Positions 28,684-36,893 of a stretch of 64,000 nucleotides of DNA are shown piece by piece. Location of the stretch: assembly GCA_963720515.1 (NCBI GenBank), contig OY970397.1:434001-498000 (forward strand), given 5' to 3'. Position numbers and translations under genes: made by a program. This DNA comes from G963720515 sp963720515. GTDB taxonomy: Bacteria; Actinomycetota; Thermoleophilia; Gaiellales; Gaiellaceae. Position 1 is the first letter of the stretch, and every line of letters begins with the position of its first letter. The notes under the pieces are model-generated. The model had not been told where the DNA came from. It was given only the letters and a program-made list of their open reading frames with translations, and made no database searches.

Positions 28684-28768
28684 GCACGAATCGGCACAGT
28701 TCCGGCGCAGACACGAGCGCTTTTCGCCGATAGCATCGTGGCTGGTTGGGGGTGGGCTGGGAGCCCGT
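28684..28768 (+). repeat. Intergenic phased-repeat element, copy E
   Basis: On the plus strand: GGCACAG and GGCGCAG 11 bp apart, GATAGC 36 bp from the first unit, then a GGGCT/AGCCC hairpin (28754-28766). This copy points toward rpoZ. TAGCAT fits a TANNNT -10. Confidence 0.6.
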
Positions 28769-28827
28769 ATCAGACGCGCGCGAGTAGATTTCTGCCGGGC
28801 AACGGCGGCCGGATCCGGCGGCGTCGG

Positions 28828-28833
28828 TACACT
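28828..28833 (+). promoter_or_regulatory. -10 element of rpoZ
   Basis: TACACT ends 8 nt before the ATG at 28842, with no Shine-Dalgarno sequence. The mRNA is probably leaderless or has a 1-2 nt leader. Confidence 0.5.
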
Positions 28834-28841
28834 GGCTCGCG

Positions 28842-29084
28842 ATGATCCATCCGAGAATCGACGAGCTGCTCGAGCGCACGGACTCCCGGTACGGCCTCGT
28901 GATCATGGCCGCCAAGCGCGCCCGGCAGATCAACAACTACCACCACCAGCTCGGCGAGGGCACGTTCGAGGACGTCGCTCCTCCCATGATCGAGTCGCGG
29001 TCGAAGAACTACCTCACCCTGGCGCTCGAAGAGATCGCCGAGGGCAAGATCGCGCCCGTCGACCCCTCGAAGAAGAAGAAGTAG
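28842..29084 (+). CDS. rpoZ: RNA polymerase omega subunit
   Basis: An 80-residue omega subunit that helps beta' fold and assemble. Conserved LVIMAAKRARQINNYH and KNYLTLALEEIAEGKI. It is short with a Lys-rich tail (DPSKKKK). The gmk-rpoZ-coaBC order is typical of Actinobacteria. A strong hairpin follows its stop. Confidence 0.93.
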   Translation: MIHPRIDELLERTDSRYGLVIMAAKRARQINNYHHQLGEGTFEDVAPPMIESRSKNYLTLALEEIAEGKIAPVDPSKKKK

Positions 29085-29086
29085 CG

Positions 29087-29104
29087 CCCGCGCGAACGCG
29101 CGGG
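29087..29104 (+). terminator. GC hairpin after rpoZ
   Basis: CCCGCGCG-AA-CGCGCGGG begins 2 nt after the rpoZ stop. There is no U tract, so it may stabilise the 3' end or act as a weak terminator before coaBC. Confidence 0.45.
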
Positions 29105-29130
29105 AGAGCGCCTTCACGCACAATTCGTGC

Positions 29131-30307
29131 GTGACCGGCGAACGCAACCGAGTTCTTCTGGGAGTCACCGGCTCGATCGCCGCCTACAAGGCGTGTGAGC
29201 TCCTGCGCCTGCTCGTCCGAGCGGGCCATGACGTCGTCCCGCTCGTGACGCCCGGCGCCGAGCGGTTCGTCACGCGCGAGACCTTCGAGGCGCTGGCGCG
29301 CCGGGAGTCGCCGCGGGAGCTCTACCCGCACCTCCAGGACGCCGCCGTGCTCGTGATCGCGCCGCTCTCGGCGAACACGCTCGCCAAGCTGGCGCACGGG
29401 CTCGCGGACACCGTCCTCACCGAGGCCGCGCTCGCGTTCCGCGGACCGGTGCTGCTCGCGCCCGCGATGAACGTGCGGATGTGGGAGCATCCCGCCACGC
29501 AGGCGAACGCGGCCCTCGTGCGCGAGCGGGGCGCGGAGTTCATCGGGCCAGACTCGGGACAGCTCGCAGAAGGCGAAATCGGCGCGGGGCGCATGGCCGA
29601 GCCGGAGGAGATCGCGGCGCGGATCGAGGCGCTGCTTGCGGCGCCCGCGAACGGCGCGCTCCGCGGCAAGCGCGTCGTCGTCACCGCCGGCGGCACGCGC
29701 GAGCCGCTCGACTCCGTGCGCTTCCTCGGGAACCGCTCGTCGGGCCGGATGGGCGTGGCGCTCGCGGCCGAGGCCGCCCGGCGCGGCGCCGACGTGACGC
29801 TCCTCGCCGCGAATCTCGCGGTTCCGCCGCCGGACGGGGTCGAGGTCGTGCAGACGCCGACCGCCGAGGACATCGCGCGCGAGGCGCTCGACCGCGCCGA
29901 CGCCGACGTGATCGTCATGGCCGCGCGCGGTCGCCGACTACCGGCCGGACGCGCCGCACGACGGCAAGCGCGCGAAGAACGGCCAGGCCTGGACGGTCAC
30001 GCTCGAGCCCACGCAGGACGTGCTCGCCGAGCTCGGCCGGCGCCGCCGCGACGGCCAGGTCATCGTGGGCTTCGCGGCCGACGAAGGCGAGCGCGGCCTG
30101 GCCCGTGCGCGCGAGAAGCTCGCCGCGAAGAACGGAACCTTCTTCGTCTTCAACGACGTATCACGAACCGACATCGGGTTCGATTCCGAACTGAACGAGG
30201 TAGTCGTCGTCTCACACGAGGGAGACCGGACGATCAGTAAACGGACCAAGCGGGACGTCGCGGCGGCTATCCTCGATGAAGTCGGGACGATCCTCGGAGG
30301 AGGGTAG
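29131..30307 (+). CDS. coaBC: Bifunctional phosphopantothenoylcysteine decarboxylase / synthetase (one-base frameshift)
   Basis: Two steps of coenzyme A synthesis in one protein. The N-terminal HFCD flavoprotein domain has GVTGSIAAYKACELLR, the active-site His region and PAMNVRMW. The C-terminal CoaB domain has VVVTAGGTREPLDSVRFLGN and AKNGTFFVFNDVSRTDIGF. The frame breaks at GCCGCGCGCGG near 29925; dropping one base restores AAVADYRPDAPHDGKRAKNG and gives 391 residues, normal length. A CACGCAC/GTGCGTG inverted repeat overlaps the GTG start; its role is unknown. Confidence 0.93.
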
Positions 30308-30309
30308 AC

Positions 30310-31284
30310 ATGGACGAGCCGCTCGCTTCAGTCGACGAGTCGCTGCACACGGCCCGCTCGGCCGAGCTTGCACGGCGGATCACCTCGAATCTCAGGAGCG
30401 TCATGCACGCTCCCGACGAGACGCTCGAGCTCTGCGTCCTCTCGCTCTTCAGCGAGGGGCATCTGATCATCGAAGACCTGCCCGGCGTGGGGAAGACGAC
30501 GCTCGCGAAGGCGCTCGCGCGCTCGGTCGACCTGTCCTTCTCGCGCATCCAGTTCACGCCCGACCTGCTTCCGTCGGACGTGACGGGCGTGAACGTGTTC
30601 AACCAGCGCAATGCAGAGTTCGAGTTCCGGCCCGGCCCGGTGTTCGCGAACGTGCTCCTCGTGGACGAGATCAACCGGACGTCGCCGAAGACCCAGGCCG
30701 CCCTGCTCGAGGCGATGCAGGAGCGCCAGGTCACGGTGGACGGCGTCTCCTACGGGCTCGCGCCGCCGTTCATGGTCATGGCGACGCAGAACCCGATCGA
30801 GTACGAGGGGACGTATCCGCTCCCCGAGGCGCAGCTCGACCGGTTCACGATGCGGATCTCGATCGGCTACCCGCCGCTCGGGGCCGAGGCGAAGATGCTG
30901 ACCGAGCAGACGACGCAGACGCCGCTCGAGTCGCTCCAGTCGGTCGCGTCCGCCCAGGAGATCGTCACGGCCGTCGAGGACTCGCGGCGCGTGTACGTCG
31001 AGGAGAGCCTCGAGCGCTACGTGGTCGCGCTGATGCACGGCACGCGCGGCGACGGCCGGCTCTTCCTCGGTGCGAGCCCGCGCGCGGGGATCAACCTGCT
31101 CCGCGTCGCCAAGGCGCGGGCGCTCGTCGCGCAGCGCGACTACGTGGTGCCCGACGACGTGAAGGCGGTCGCCTCCGCGGTGCTCGGCCACCGGCTCATC
31201 CTCGCGCCCGAGGCGCGCTCGGCCGGGCTCTCGCCGGACGACATCGTCGCGGACGTGGTCGAGCGGACTCCGGTTCCCGTCTGA
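30310..31284 (+). CDS. MoxR family AAA+ ATPase
   Basis: A 324-residue MoxR ATPase. Walker A LPGVGKTTLAKAL, Walker B VLLVDEINRTSPKTQ, sensor 1 MATQNPIEYEGTYPLPEAQ, arginine finger region LDRF. MoxR proteins act as chaperones or maturation factors, usually with the DUF58 protein encoded next door. It starts 2 nt after coaBC and 10 bp before the DUF58 gene, so it heads or joins a three-gene module. Confidence 0.93.
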   Translation: MDEPLASVDESLHTARSAELARRITSNLRSVMHAPDETLELCVLSLFSEGHLIIEDLPGVGKTTLAKALARSVDLSFSRIQFTPDLLPSDVTGVNVFNQRNAEFEFRPGPVFANVLLVDEINRTSPKTQAALLEAMQERQVTVDGVSYGLAPPFMVMATQNPIEYEGTYPLPEAQLDRFTMRISIGYPPLGAEAKMLTEQTTQTPLESLQSVASAQEIVTAVEDSRRVYVEESLERYVVALMHGTRGDGRLFLGASPRAGINLLRVAKARALVAQRDYVVPDDVKAVASAVLGHRLILAPEARSAGLSPDDIVADVVERTPVPV

Positions 31285-31294
31285 GGCGCAGCGG

Positions 31295-32551
31295 ATGCTG
31301 ACCGACCGCGGGCGCGTCCTCCTGGCCCTCGGCGGGCTGACGTACCTCGCCGCCTGGGCGTTCGGCTCGACGCCGCTGTACCCGGCCGCGGTGGGGTTCG
31401 TGCTCGCCGTCGGCCTCGCTGCGCTCTGGGTACGTCTCCTCCGTCGCCCGATGCGCCTGCGCCGGTCGCTCTGGGGCGGCGACCACCTCGCGGGCGACGA
31501 CATCCGCATGGAGGTCGAGGTCGAGTCCGACGGGATCCATCTTCCCGGCACGCTCGTGCTGCGCGAGGAGGTCGAGCGCCTCGGCGTCTTCGAGGAGCCG
31601 CTCACCCGCTACCACGGCGCCCTGGTCGGCCGGTACACGCTCGAGGAGGTTCCGCGCGGCCGCTATCCGATCACCCGCTCGCAGATCGTGATCGAGGATC
31701 CGTTCGGCCTCGAGCGGGTCGAGGTCGATCTCTGGCGCGCCGACGCGCTGCTCGTCTACCCGCGGATCGTCGAGGTCGACCGGCTGTTCTCCGACGCGGG
31801 CGGGCGCACGCCCGGCGGCCGGCGGCTCCTGCTGCACCGGACGACCGGCTTCGAGCTCCACTCCGTCCGCGAGTACGAGCAGGGCGAGTCGCTGCGCCGC
31901 GTGCACTGGCCCTCGACCGCGCGCCGCGGCGAGCTCATGGTCAAGGAGCTCGAGGACGCGCCGCGCGACGAGACCGCCGTCCTCCTCGACGGGGACGCCG
32001 CAGGGGTCGTGGGCGTCGCGCCCGACTCGACGTTCGAGCTGGCCGTGCGCGCCGCCGGATCCATCCTTCGCGCCAACGCCGCGCGCGGCCGGCGCAGCGC
32101 GCTCATCCTGAGCTCCCGCGCCCGCATCTACCAGCCCGTCCAGTCGCTCGACACCGACTGGAGCCGCGCGCTCGAGGTGCTTGCCGCCGTCGAGGCGGAC
32201 GGGAACCTGCCCATCGCGAGCGTCCTCGCGGACGAGTCCGGCCCGGCGTCGCGCGCGCTCGAGCTCACCGTCGTGACCTCGCAGCTGACGGCACGGCTCG
32301 TCGACCGGCTGCTCCAGCGGACCCTCGCGCGCCACGGCGCGTCGCTCGTCTACGTCGACCCCGCGACGTTCGTCGAGGGCGGCGTGCGCACGGCCGACGT
32401 TGACGCACAGCTCCTCCGGCTCGACCGGGCGGGCGCGCCCGTTCTCGTCTTGCGGCGCGGCGACGACCTCGCCGCCCGCCTGCGCGGATCCGGCGAGGGC
32501 GCCTCGGCCGCCGAGAACGCGATCGCCGCGGCGGGAGGCGCGCGTGGGTAG
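31295..32551 (+). CDS. DUF58 protein (MoxR partner)
   Basis: A 418-residue protein with two N-terminal membrane helices, a beta-rich middle and the DUF58 signature VREYEQGESLRRVHWPSTARRG followed by VKELEDAP. The C-terminal region is von Willebrand-A-like. It is linked with MoxR and transglutaminase genes in many bacteria, but the complex's substrate is not known. Its stop overlaps the start of the next gene. Confidence 0.88.
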   Translation: MLTDRGRVLLALGGLTYLAAWAFGSTPLYPAAVGFVLAVGLAALWVRLLRRPMRLRRSLWGGDHLAGDDIRMEVEVESDGIHLPGTLVLREEVERLGVFEEPLTRYHGALVGRYTLEEVPRGRYPITRSQIVIEDPFGLERVEVDLWRADALLVYPRIVEVDRLFSDAGGRTPGGRRLLLHRTTGFELHSVREYEQGESLRRVHWPSTARRGELMVKELEDAPRDETAVLLDGDAAGVVGVAPDSTFELAVRAAGSILRANAARGRRSALILSSRARIYQPVQSLDTDWSRALEVLAAVEADGNLPIASVLADESGPASRALELTVVTSQLTARLVDRLLQRTLARHGASLVYVDPATFVEGGVRTADVDAQLLRLDRAGAPVLVLRRGDDLAARLRGSGEGASAAENAIAAAGGARG

Positions 32552-34805
32552 GTCGCTCGCCGCCTTCGGCATCGCTTCGGCCACGATCGCCGTCGGGTGG
32601 CTCGGGCTCGAGAGCGGGACGACGCACGGGCGCCAGGCCGCGCAACTCATCCTGCTCGCGCTGATCCCGACGCTGTCCGTCCTCCTCGGCCGGAGCCGTC
32701 GCCTGACCTGGCTGCTCGCCGGCGCCGCCACGTTCTTCGCGTTCACGCTCGCCTTCGACCGGCCGGTCTGGGAGGCGCGGCCGCGGAACTCCGAGCACGA
32801 CTTCTTCGGCCCGATCCTCGGCGACATCGGCCAGGGCTTCCGCGACTCCTCCGACGTCCCGGCGCCGTTCGACCCGAGCACGTACGCCGGGATGCACGGG
32901 CTCGTGATGATCGCGATCTTCGGGTTCGCCGCCGCCGCCGGGATCGCGATCGCGGCCCGGCGAACCGCCGCCGCGCTCGCAATCGTCCTCCTCGGGGCGG
33001 GGATCCCGCTCACCATGCAGTCGCCGCAGCTCGCGAGCGGCCGGGCCCTCGCGCTCGGCGGGTTCGTGCTCGCGGCGGCGCTCCTCGTCCTCGTGCTCAT
33101 GCGCCGAGGCGAGCACGGGCTCGGGTACGCGATGGGGATCACGGCCGTGCTCGTCGCGGTCGCGGTCGGAGGCTCGACCTCGGACGCGGTCGCGAAGGGC
33201 GGCTTCGTGAACTGGGACTCCTGGGACTGGTACGACAAGCCGGCCGAGCCCGTGGACGTGAGCTACGTCTGGAACGGGAGCTACGACGGCGTCGACTTCC
33301 CGAACAAGAAGACGACCGTGCTCGAGGTCACCGTGCCGGGCAAGAAGCGCCAGCTCTACTGGCGCGCGACCACGCTCGACGACTACACGGGGACGATCTG
33401 GCGCGAGGACGAGGGCTTCCGGCAGGGCTTCCCGTCCGGCGACCAGGTGAACGTCGCCGTGGACACGACGAACGTCCCCGAGGAGATCCTCGGCCAGCAG
33501 CTCGTAAGGCAGAACGTGACCGTGAAGGCGCTCAAGGACCGCCACCTCGTCGGGTCGGCACAGGCCCTGCGCTGGTCGATCAACCGCGACACCACCCTCG
33601 CGGTGAACGACGCGGTCTCCGTCACAACCCCGCTCAAGCGCGGCGACCGGTACTCAGTGTGGAGCTACATCTCGGACGCGACGCCAAAGGAGCTCGCCAA
33701 GGCCGGGACGAGCTACCCGAACGGGATCCAGGAGACGTACCTCGTCCCCAGCGCGAACATCCCGGCGCTGCCCGCCTTCGGCTCGCCCCTGCTCGCGGCC
33801 CGGCTCGACGAGCTCTTCGTGGCCGGCGGCCAGCTCGCCGACCACCGGCCGCTCCTCGCCGCCGCCGAGCGCGTGACGCGGGGCGCGACGTCGCCGTACG
33901 CGGTCGCCCTGAGTCTCGAGCGCTGGTTCCGCACGTCCGGCGGCTTCCGCTACACCGAGCACCCGGGCTCCTCGGGCACGACGCCCGCGCTCGTCGAGTT
34001 CATGAAGACGAAGGCCGGCTACTGCCAGCACTTCGCCGGCGCGATGGCGCTCATGCTCCGCTACCTCGGGATCCCCGCGCGCGTCGCCGCTGGGTTCACG
34101 AGCGGGAGCTACGACGCCCACGCGCACAAGTGGACGGTCACCGACCACAACGCGCACACCTGGGTCGAGGTCTACTTCCCGCACTACGGCTGGCTCCAGT
34201 TCGACCCGACGCCCGACCGCGGCGAGCTCTCCGAGCCCTACTCGTACGCCTCGTCGGCGTTCGACGCGGCCGAGGCCGCCGCGCTCGGCGGGCCGCTCGG
34301 AGCGATCAAGGGCCAGCTCGACCGAGGCGGCGGGCTCGCCGGCCGCGAGGGCGCGGCCGCGACGGGCGGCCCGGTCGGCGCCGTCGCCGGGAAGAGCCGC
34401 GGCATCGTGAGCGTCGTCTTCCTCCTGGCGCTGGCCGCCGGCGTCGCGATCGTGCTGCTCAAGGAGGCGCGCCGGCGCGCACGCTTCCTCGCCCGCGACC
34501 CGCGCCGGCTGGCGACCGCCTACCGCCGCGACCTCGTCGGGTACCTGGTCGACCAGGGCCACGAGGTGCCGCAAAGCGCGACGCCCGACGAGCTCGCCGA
34601 GCTGACCCAGAGCGTCTTCGGCGTGAGCGGGAACCAGTTCGCCCGCGCGCTCGCCGAGGCCCGCTACGGGCGGCCCGAGGAGGCGCCGGTCCAGGCGAAG
34701 CGCACGCGGAGGGAGCTCGGGCGCCTGCGGCGGAACCTCCGCAGCCGGCTTTCGACCATGCAGCGCATCCGCGGCGCGTTCCGGCTCCGCTCCCTGACCG
34801 TGTGA
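32544..34805 (+). CDS. Membrane transglutaminase-like protein (TgpA type)
   Basis: A 753-residue protein: six hydrophobic segments in the first ~215 residues, an extracytoplasmic region, then a transglutaminase core with Cys (KAGYCQHFAGAMALMLRYL), His (NAHTWVEVYFP) and Asp (FDPTPDRGE). One more membrane helix (VSVVFLLALAAGVAIVLL) and a cytoplasmic basic tail follow. The intact triad implies thiol-based cross-linking or hydrolysis at the outer face. GTG at 32544 overlaps the DUF58 stop, completing a MoxR-DUF58-transglutaminase operon. Confidence 0.9.
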   Translation: MGRSLAAFGIASATIAVGWLGLESGTTHGRQAAQLILLALIPTLSVLLGRSRRLTWLLAGAATFFAFTLAFDRPVWEARPRNSEHDFFGPILGDIGQGFRDSSDVPAPFDPSTYAGMHGLVMIAIFGFAAAAGIAIAARRTAAALAIVLLGAGIPLTMQSPQLASGRALALGGFVLAAALLVLVLMRRGEHGLGYAMGITAVLVAVAVGGSTSDAVAKGGFVNWDSWDWYDKPAEPVDVSYVWNGSYDGVDFPNKKTTVLEVTVPGKKRQLYWRATTLDDYTGTIWREDEGFRQGFPSGDQVNVAVDTTNVPEEILGQQLVRQNVTVKALKDRHLVGSAQALRWSINRDTTLAVNDAVSVTTPLKRGDRYSVWSYISDATPKELAKAGTSYPNGIQETYLVPSANIPALPAFGSPLLAARLDELFVAGGQLADHRPLLAAAERVTRGATSPYAVALSLERWFRTSGGFRYTEHPGSSGTTPALVEFMKTKAGYCQHFAGAMALMLRYLGIPARVAAGFTSGSYDAHAHKWTVTDHNAHTWVEVYFPHYGWLQFDPTPDRGELSEPYSYASSAFDAAEAAALGGPLGAIKGQLDRGGGLAGREGAAATGGPVGAVAGKSRGIVSVVFLLALAAGVAIVLLKEARRRARFLARDPRRLATAYRRDLVGYLVDQGHEVPQSATPDELAELTQSVFGVSGNQFARALAEARYGRPEEAPVQAKRTRRELGRLRRNLRSRLSTMQRIRGAFRLRSLTV

Positions 34806-34809
34806 CGCC

Positions 34810-35523
34810 GTGAAGGCGGTGGTGATGGCCGCCGGCGAGGGGCGGCGGCTGCGTCCGCTGACCGCGCGCTGGCCGAAGCCGGTCCTGCCGATCGACGGCC
34901 GTCCGGTGCTCGCCACGCTCCTGCGCGAGCTCGCCGCCGCGGGGATCGAGGACGCCTGGGTCGTGTCCGGCCACCTCGCGGAGCAGGTGGAGGCGCTCGC
35001 GGGGGACGGCTCGGCCTTCGGGCTCCGCGTCCGCTTCGCGCGCCAGTCGGAGCCGCTCGGCTCGGCCGACGCCGTCGCGCGTGCCGTCGAGGCCGGCGCG
35101 CGCGCGCCGTTCCTCGTCACCGCGGCCGACACGGTCTACACGGCCGGCGACGTCGGACGCGCCTGCGCGCAGTGGGAGGAGGACGGCGCGGCACTCGGGC
35201 TCGGCGTCCGCCTCGGGCCCGACCCGGACGCCGAGCACATGCGGGTTCGCGTGGAGGACGGGCGCGTCACGGCGCTCGGCGAGGGCGAGGCGACGGCCGC
35301 GCCGCTCTGGTTCTTCGGCGCCGAGGCGGCCGCAGGTCTCGCGGACGTCCCCGGCCCGCCGTTCGAGCTCGCGACCGTGCTCGAGCGGACGCTCGCCGCC
35401 GGCGGCCGTGTCGCCGCGCTCCCGCTGGGCCCGACGCGCGACCTCACGCATCCGGTGGATCTCGTCACGGAGAACTTCCCGTATCTTTGGAACGAGGACG
35501 GAAGGACGGGACGGGACCGATGA
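34810..35523 (+). CDS. Nucleotidyltransferase (sugar-nucleotide type)
   Basis: A 237-residue GT-A-fold enzyme starting MKAVVMAAGEGRRLRPLT, with WPKPVLPI (catalytic Lys), the metal-site AADTVY in place of GDx, and FFGAEAAAGL. It resembles the nucleotidyltransferase domains of MurNAc-1-P uridylyltransferase and mannose-1-P guanylyltransferase, but is short and lacks a left-handed beta-helix. Sugar and nucleotide are undetermined. It overlaps the next gene by ATGA. Confidence 0.8.
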   Translation: MKAVVMAAGEGRRLRPLTARWPKPVLPIDGRPVLATLLRELAAAGIEDAWVVSGHLAEQVEALAGDGSAFGLRVRFARQSEPLGSADAVARAVEAGARAPFLVTAADTVYTAGDVGRACAQWEEDGAALGLGVRLGPDPDAEHMRVRVEDGRVTALGEGEATAAPLWFFGAEAAAGLADVPGPPFELATVLERTLAAGGRVAALPLGPTRDLTHPVDLVTENFPYLWNEDGRTGRDR

Positions 35524-35885
35524 GCGAGTCCGAGACCTACGACCTGTTCAGGCAGGGTCGCGAGCAGATGAAGAAGGGCATGAACGCCCAGGCGACCGTC
35601 GCGCTCGAGAAGGCGAAGCGGCGCGAGCCGGGCAAGGCGTCGATCCGCGAGGCGCTCGGGATCGCCTACTTCCGCATCCGCCGGTTCGCCGAGGCCGAGC
35701 GCGAGTTCCGCGCGCTCGTGGACATGAAGCCGGTGGACGACTACGCGCACTTCGCGCTCGGCCGGTGCCTCGAGAAGCAGGGCCGCACGGACGAGGCCGC
35801 GGGCCACTACCGGCTCGCGACCACGATGAGCCCGGGGAGCGCCGAGTACCGCCGCGCGCTCGACGGTCTCCGCCGGGCGAGCTAG
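35520..35885 (+). CDS. TPR-repeat protein
   Basis: A 121-residue helical protein with about three tetratricopeptide units: GREQMKKGMNAQATVALEKA, LGIAYFRIRRFAEAEREFR and FALGRCLEKQGRTDEAAGHY. There is no signal peptide. It probably serves as a protein-interaction adaptor. It is coupled to the nucleotidyltransferase gene, so the two may work together; the partner is unknown. Confidence 0.82.
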   Translation: MSESETYDLFRQGREQMKKGMNAQATVALEKAKRREPGKASIREALGIAYFRIRRFAEAEREFRALVDMKPVDDYAHFALGRCLEKQGRTDEAAGHYRLATTMSPGSAEYRRALDGLRRAS

Positions 35886-35895
35886 TCCGGGCCCC

Positions 35896-36334
35896 ATGCG
35901 TGCGGTCGTCCAGCGGGTGCGCGAGGCGCGCGTGACCGCCGGCGGCGAGGCGCGCGGCGCGATCGGAGCCGGGCTCTGCGTTCTGCTCGGCATCGCGGAG
36001 GGCGACGACGAGGCGACTGCCGATCGGCTGGCGCGGCGCGTCGCGCGACTCAGGATCTTCGAGAACGCCGAGGGGAGGTTCGACCTGAACGTGCTCGACA
36101 CGGGCGGCGCGGCGCTCGTCGTCAGCCAGTTCACGCTGATCGCGGACACGGCCAAGGGCAACCGGCCGAGCTTCGCCGCCGCCGCGCGGCCCGACCACGC
36201 CGAGCCGCTCTACGAACGGTTCTGCGCCGCGCTCCGCAGCCGAGGGCGTCCCGGTCGAGACGGGCGTCTTCGGTGCGCGGATGACGGTGGAGATCGCGAA
36301 CGACGGCCCCGTCACGATCGTGCTCGACGCGTAA
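35896..36334 (+). CDS. dtd: D-aminoacyl-tRNA deacylase (one-base frameshift)
   Basis: DTD removes D-amino acids (and Gly from tRNA-Ala), protecting translation. The N-terminus MRAVVQRVREARVT and the cross-subunit SQFTL motif (VVSQFTLIADTAKGNRPSF) are in frame. The C-terminal Gly-cis-Pro motif (IANDGPVTIVLDA) lies in the next frame. Removing one base in CTCCGCAGCCGAG near 36239 joins them, giving 145 residues, exactly the family length. ATG at 35896, 10 bp after the TPR gene. Confidence 0.92.
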
Positions 36335-36374
36335 GGCCGCGCGCACGGCGGGATAGCCGGTCGTTGCTATCCTG

Positions 36375-36428
36375 ACAGCCGACATTTTTCCGGCTGTTGG
36401 AGAAATGGGCGCGTCGCGCCCATTTTGT
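36375..36428 (+). promoter_or_regulatory. rimP-nusA leader with attenuator-like terminator
   Basis: A first stem-loop (ACAGCCG 36375-36381 with CGGCTGT 36391-36397) precedes a perfect 11-bp stem, AAATGGGCGCG/CGCGCCCATTT (36403-36425), with TTTTGTTT continuing from its 3' arm. The rimP Shine-Dalgarno starts 3 nt later. A terminator this close to the start must lie in the rimP transcript, which suggests regulated read-through. The promoter is not certain; TATCCT at 36368 would start transcription inside the first stem. Confidence 0.6.
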
Positions 36429-36443
36429 TTAGGAAGGACGATT

Positions 36444-36893
36444 TTGGCCCCGGTCTACGAGCAGGAACGCGAGCTTCAGCGTGAGATGGCCGCCAAGGTG
36501 TCGGGCTCCATGCCCGACGTCGAGGTGCTGGCCGTCGAGCTGCGAAGCCCCGAGCAGGCCTGCGTCTACCTGGACCGCCCGTCCGGCGTGGACATCGCGC
36601 TCTGCGAGGAGGTGACAGGGCTCCTTCGCGAGTACCTCGACCGCTACGCGCTCGAGGTGTCCTCGCCCGGGATCGAGCGTCCGCTGCGGACGCACGAACA
36701 CTTCGCGCAGGTCGTCGGCCGGCGGGTGGCGCTTCGCACCGCCGTCGACATCGACGGCCGCAAGCGCTTTCGCGGCGAGGTCGTCGCGGCTGGCGACGAC
36801 GCCGTCACCCTCGAGGGGGCCGACGGCACGCGCGTGGAAGTCCCGTACGAGTCGATCGTGCGGGGGAATCAGATCGACGAGGGGACGTCATGA
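36444..36893 (+). CDS. rimP: Ribosome maturation factor RimP
   Basis: A 149-residue 30S assembly factor. Conserved middle LEVSSPGIERPLRTHEHF and the SH3-like C-terminal domain ending VPYESIVRGNQI. Start TTG at 36444 is chosen because AGGAAGGA lies 5 nt upstream; the in-frame GTG at 36405 would put the terminator hairpin inside the coding region. It overlaps nusA by ATGA. Confidence 0.9.
   Translation: MAPVYEQERELQREMAAKVSGSMPDVEVLAVELRSPEQACVYLDRPSGVDIALCEEVTGLLREYLDRYALEVSSPGIERPLRTHEHFAQVVGRRVALRTAVDIDGRKRFRGEVVAAGDDAVTLEGADGTRVEVPYESIVRGNQIDEGTS

Noticed and set aside
29114..29132. CACGCAC-AATTC-GTGCGTG overlapping the coaBC start as an operator
   Set aside because: A single short inverted repeat with no known regulator match. 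Recorded in the coaBC entry but not claimed as a site.
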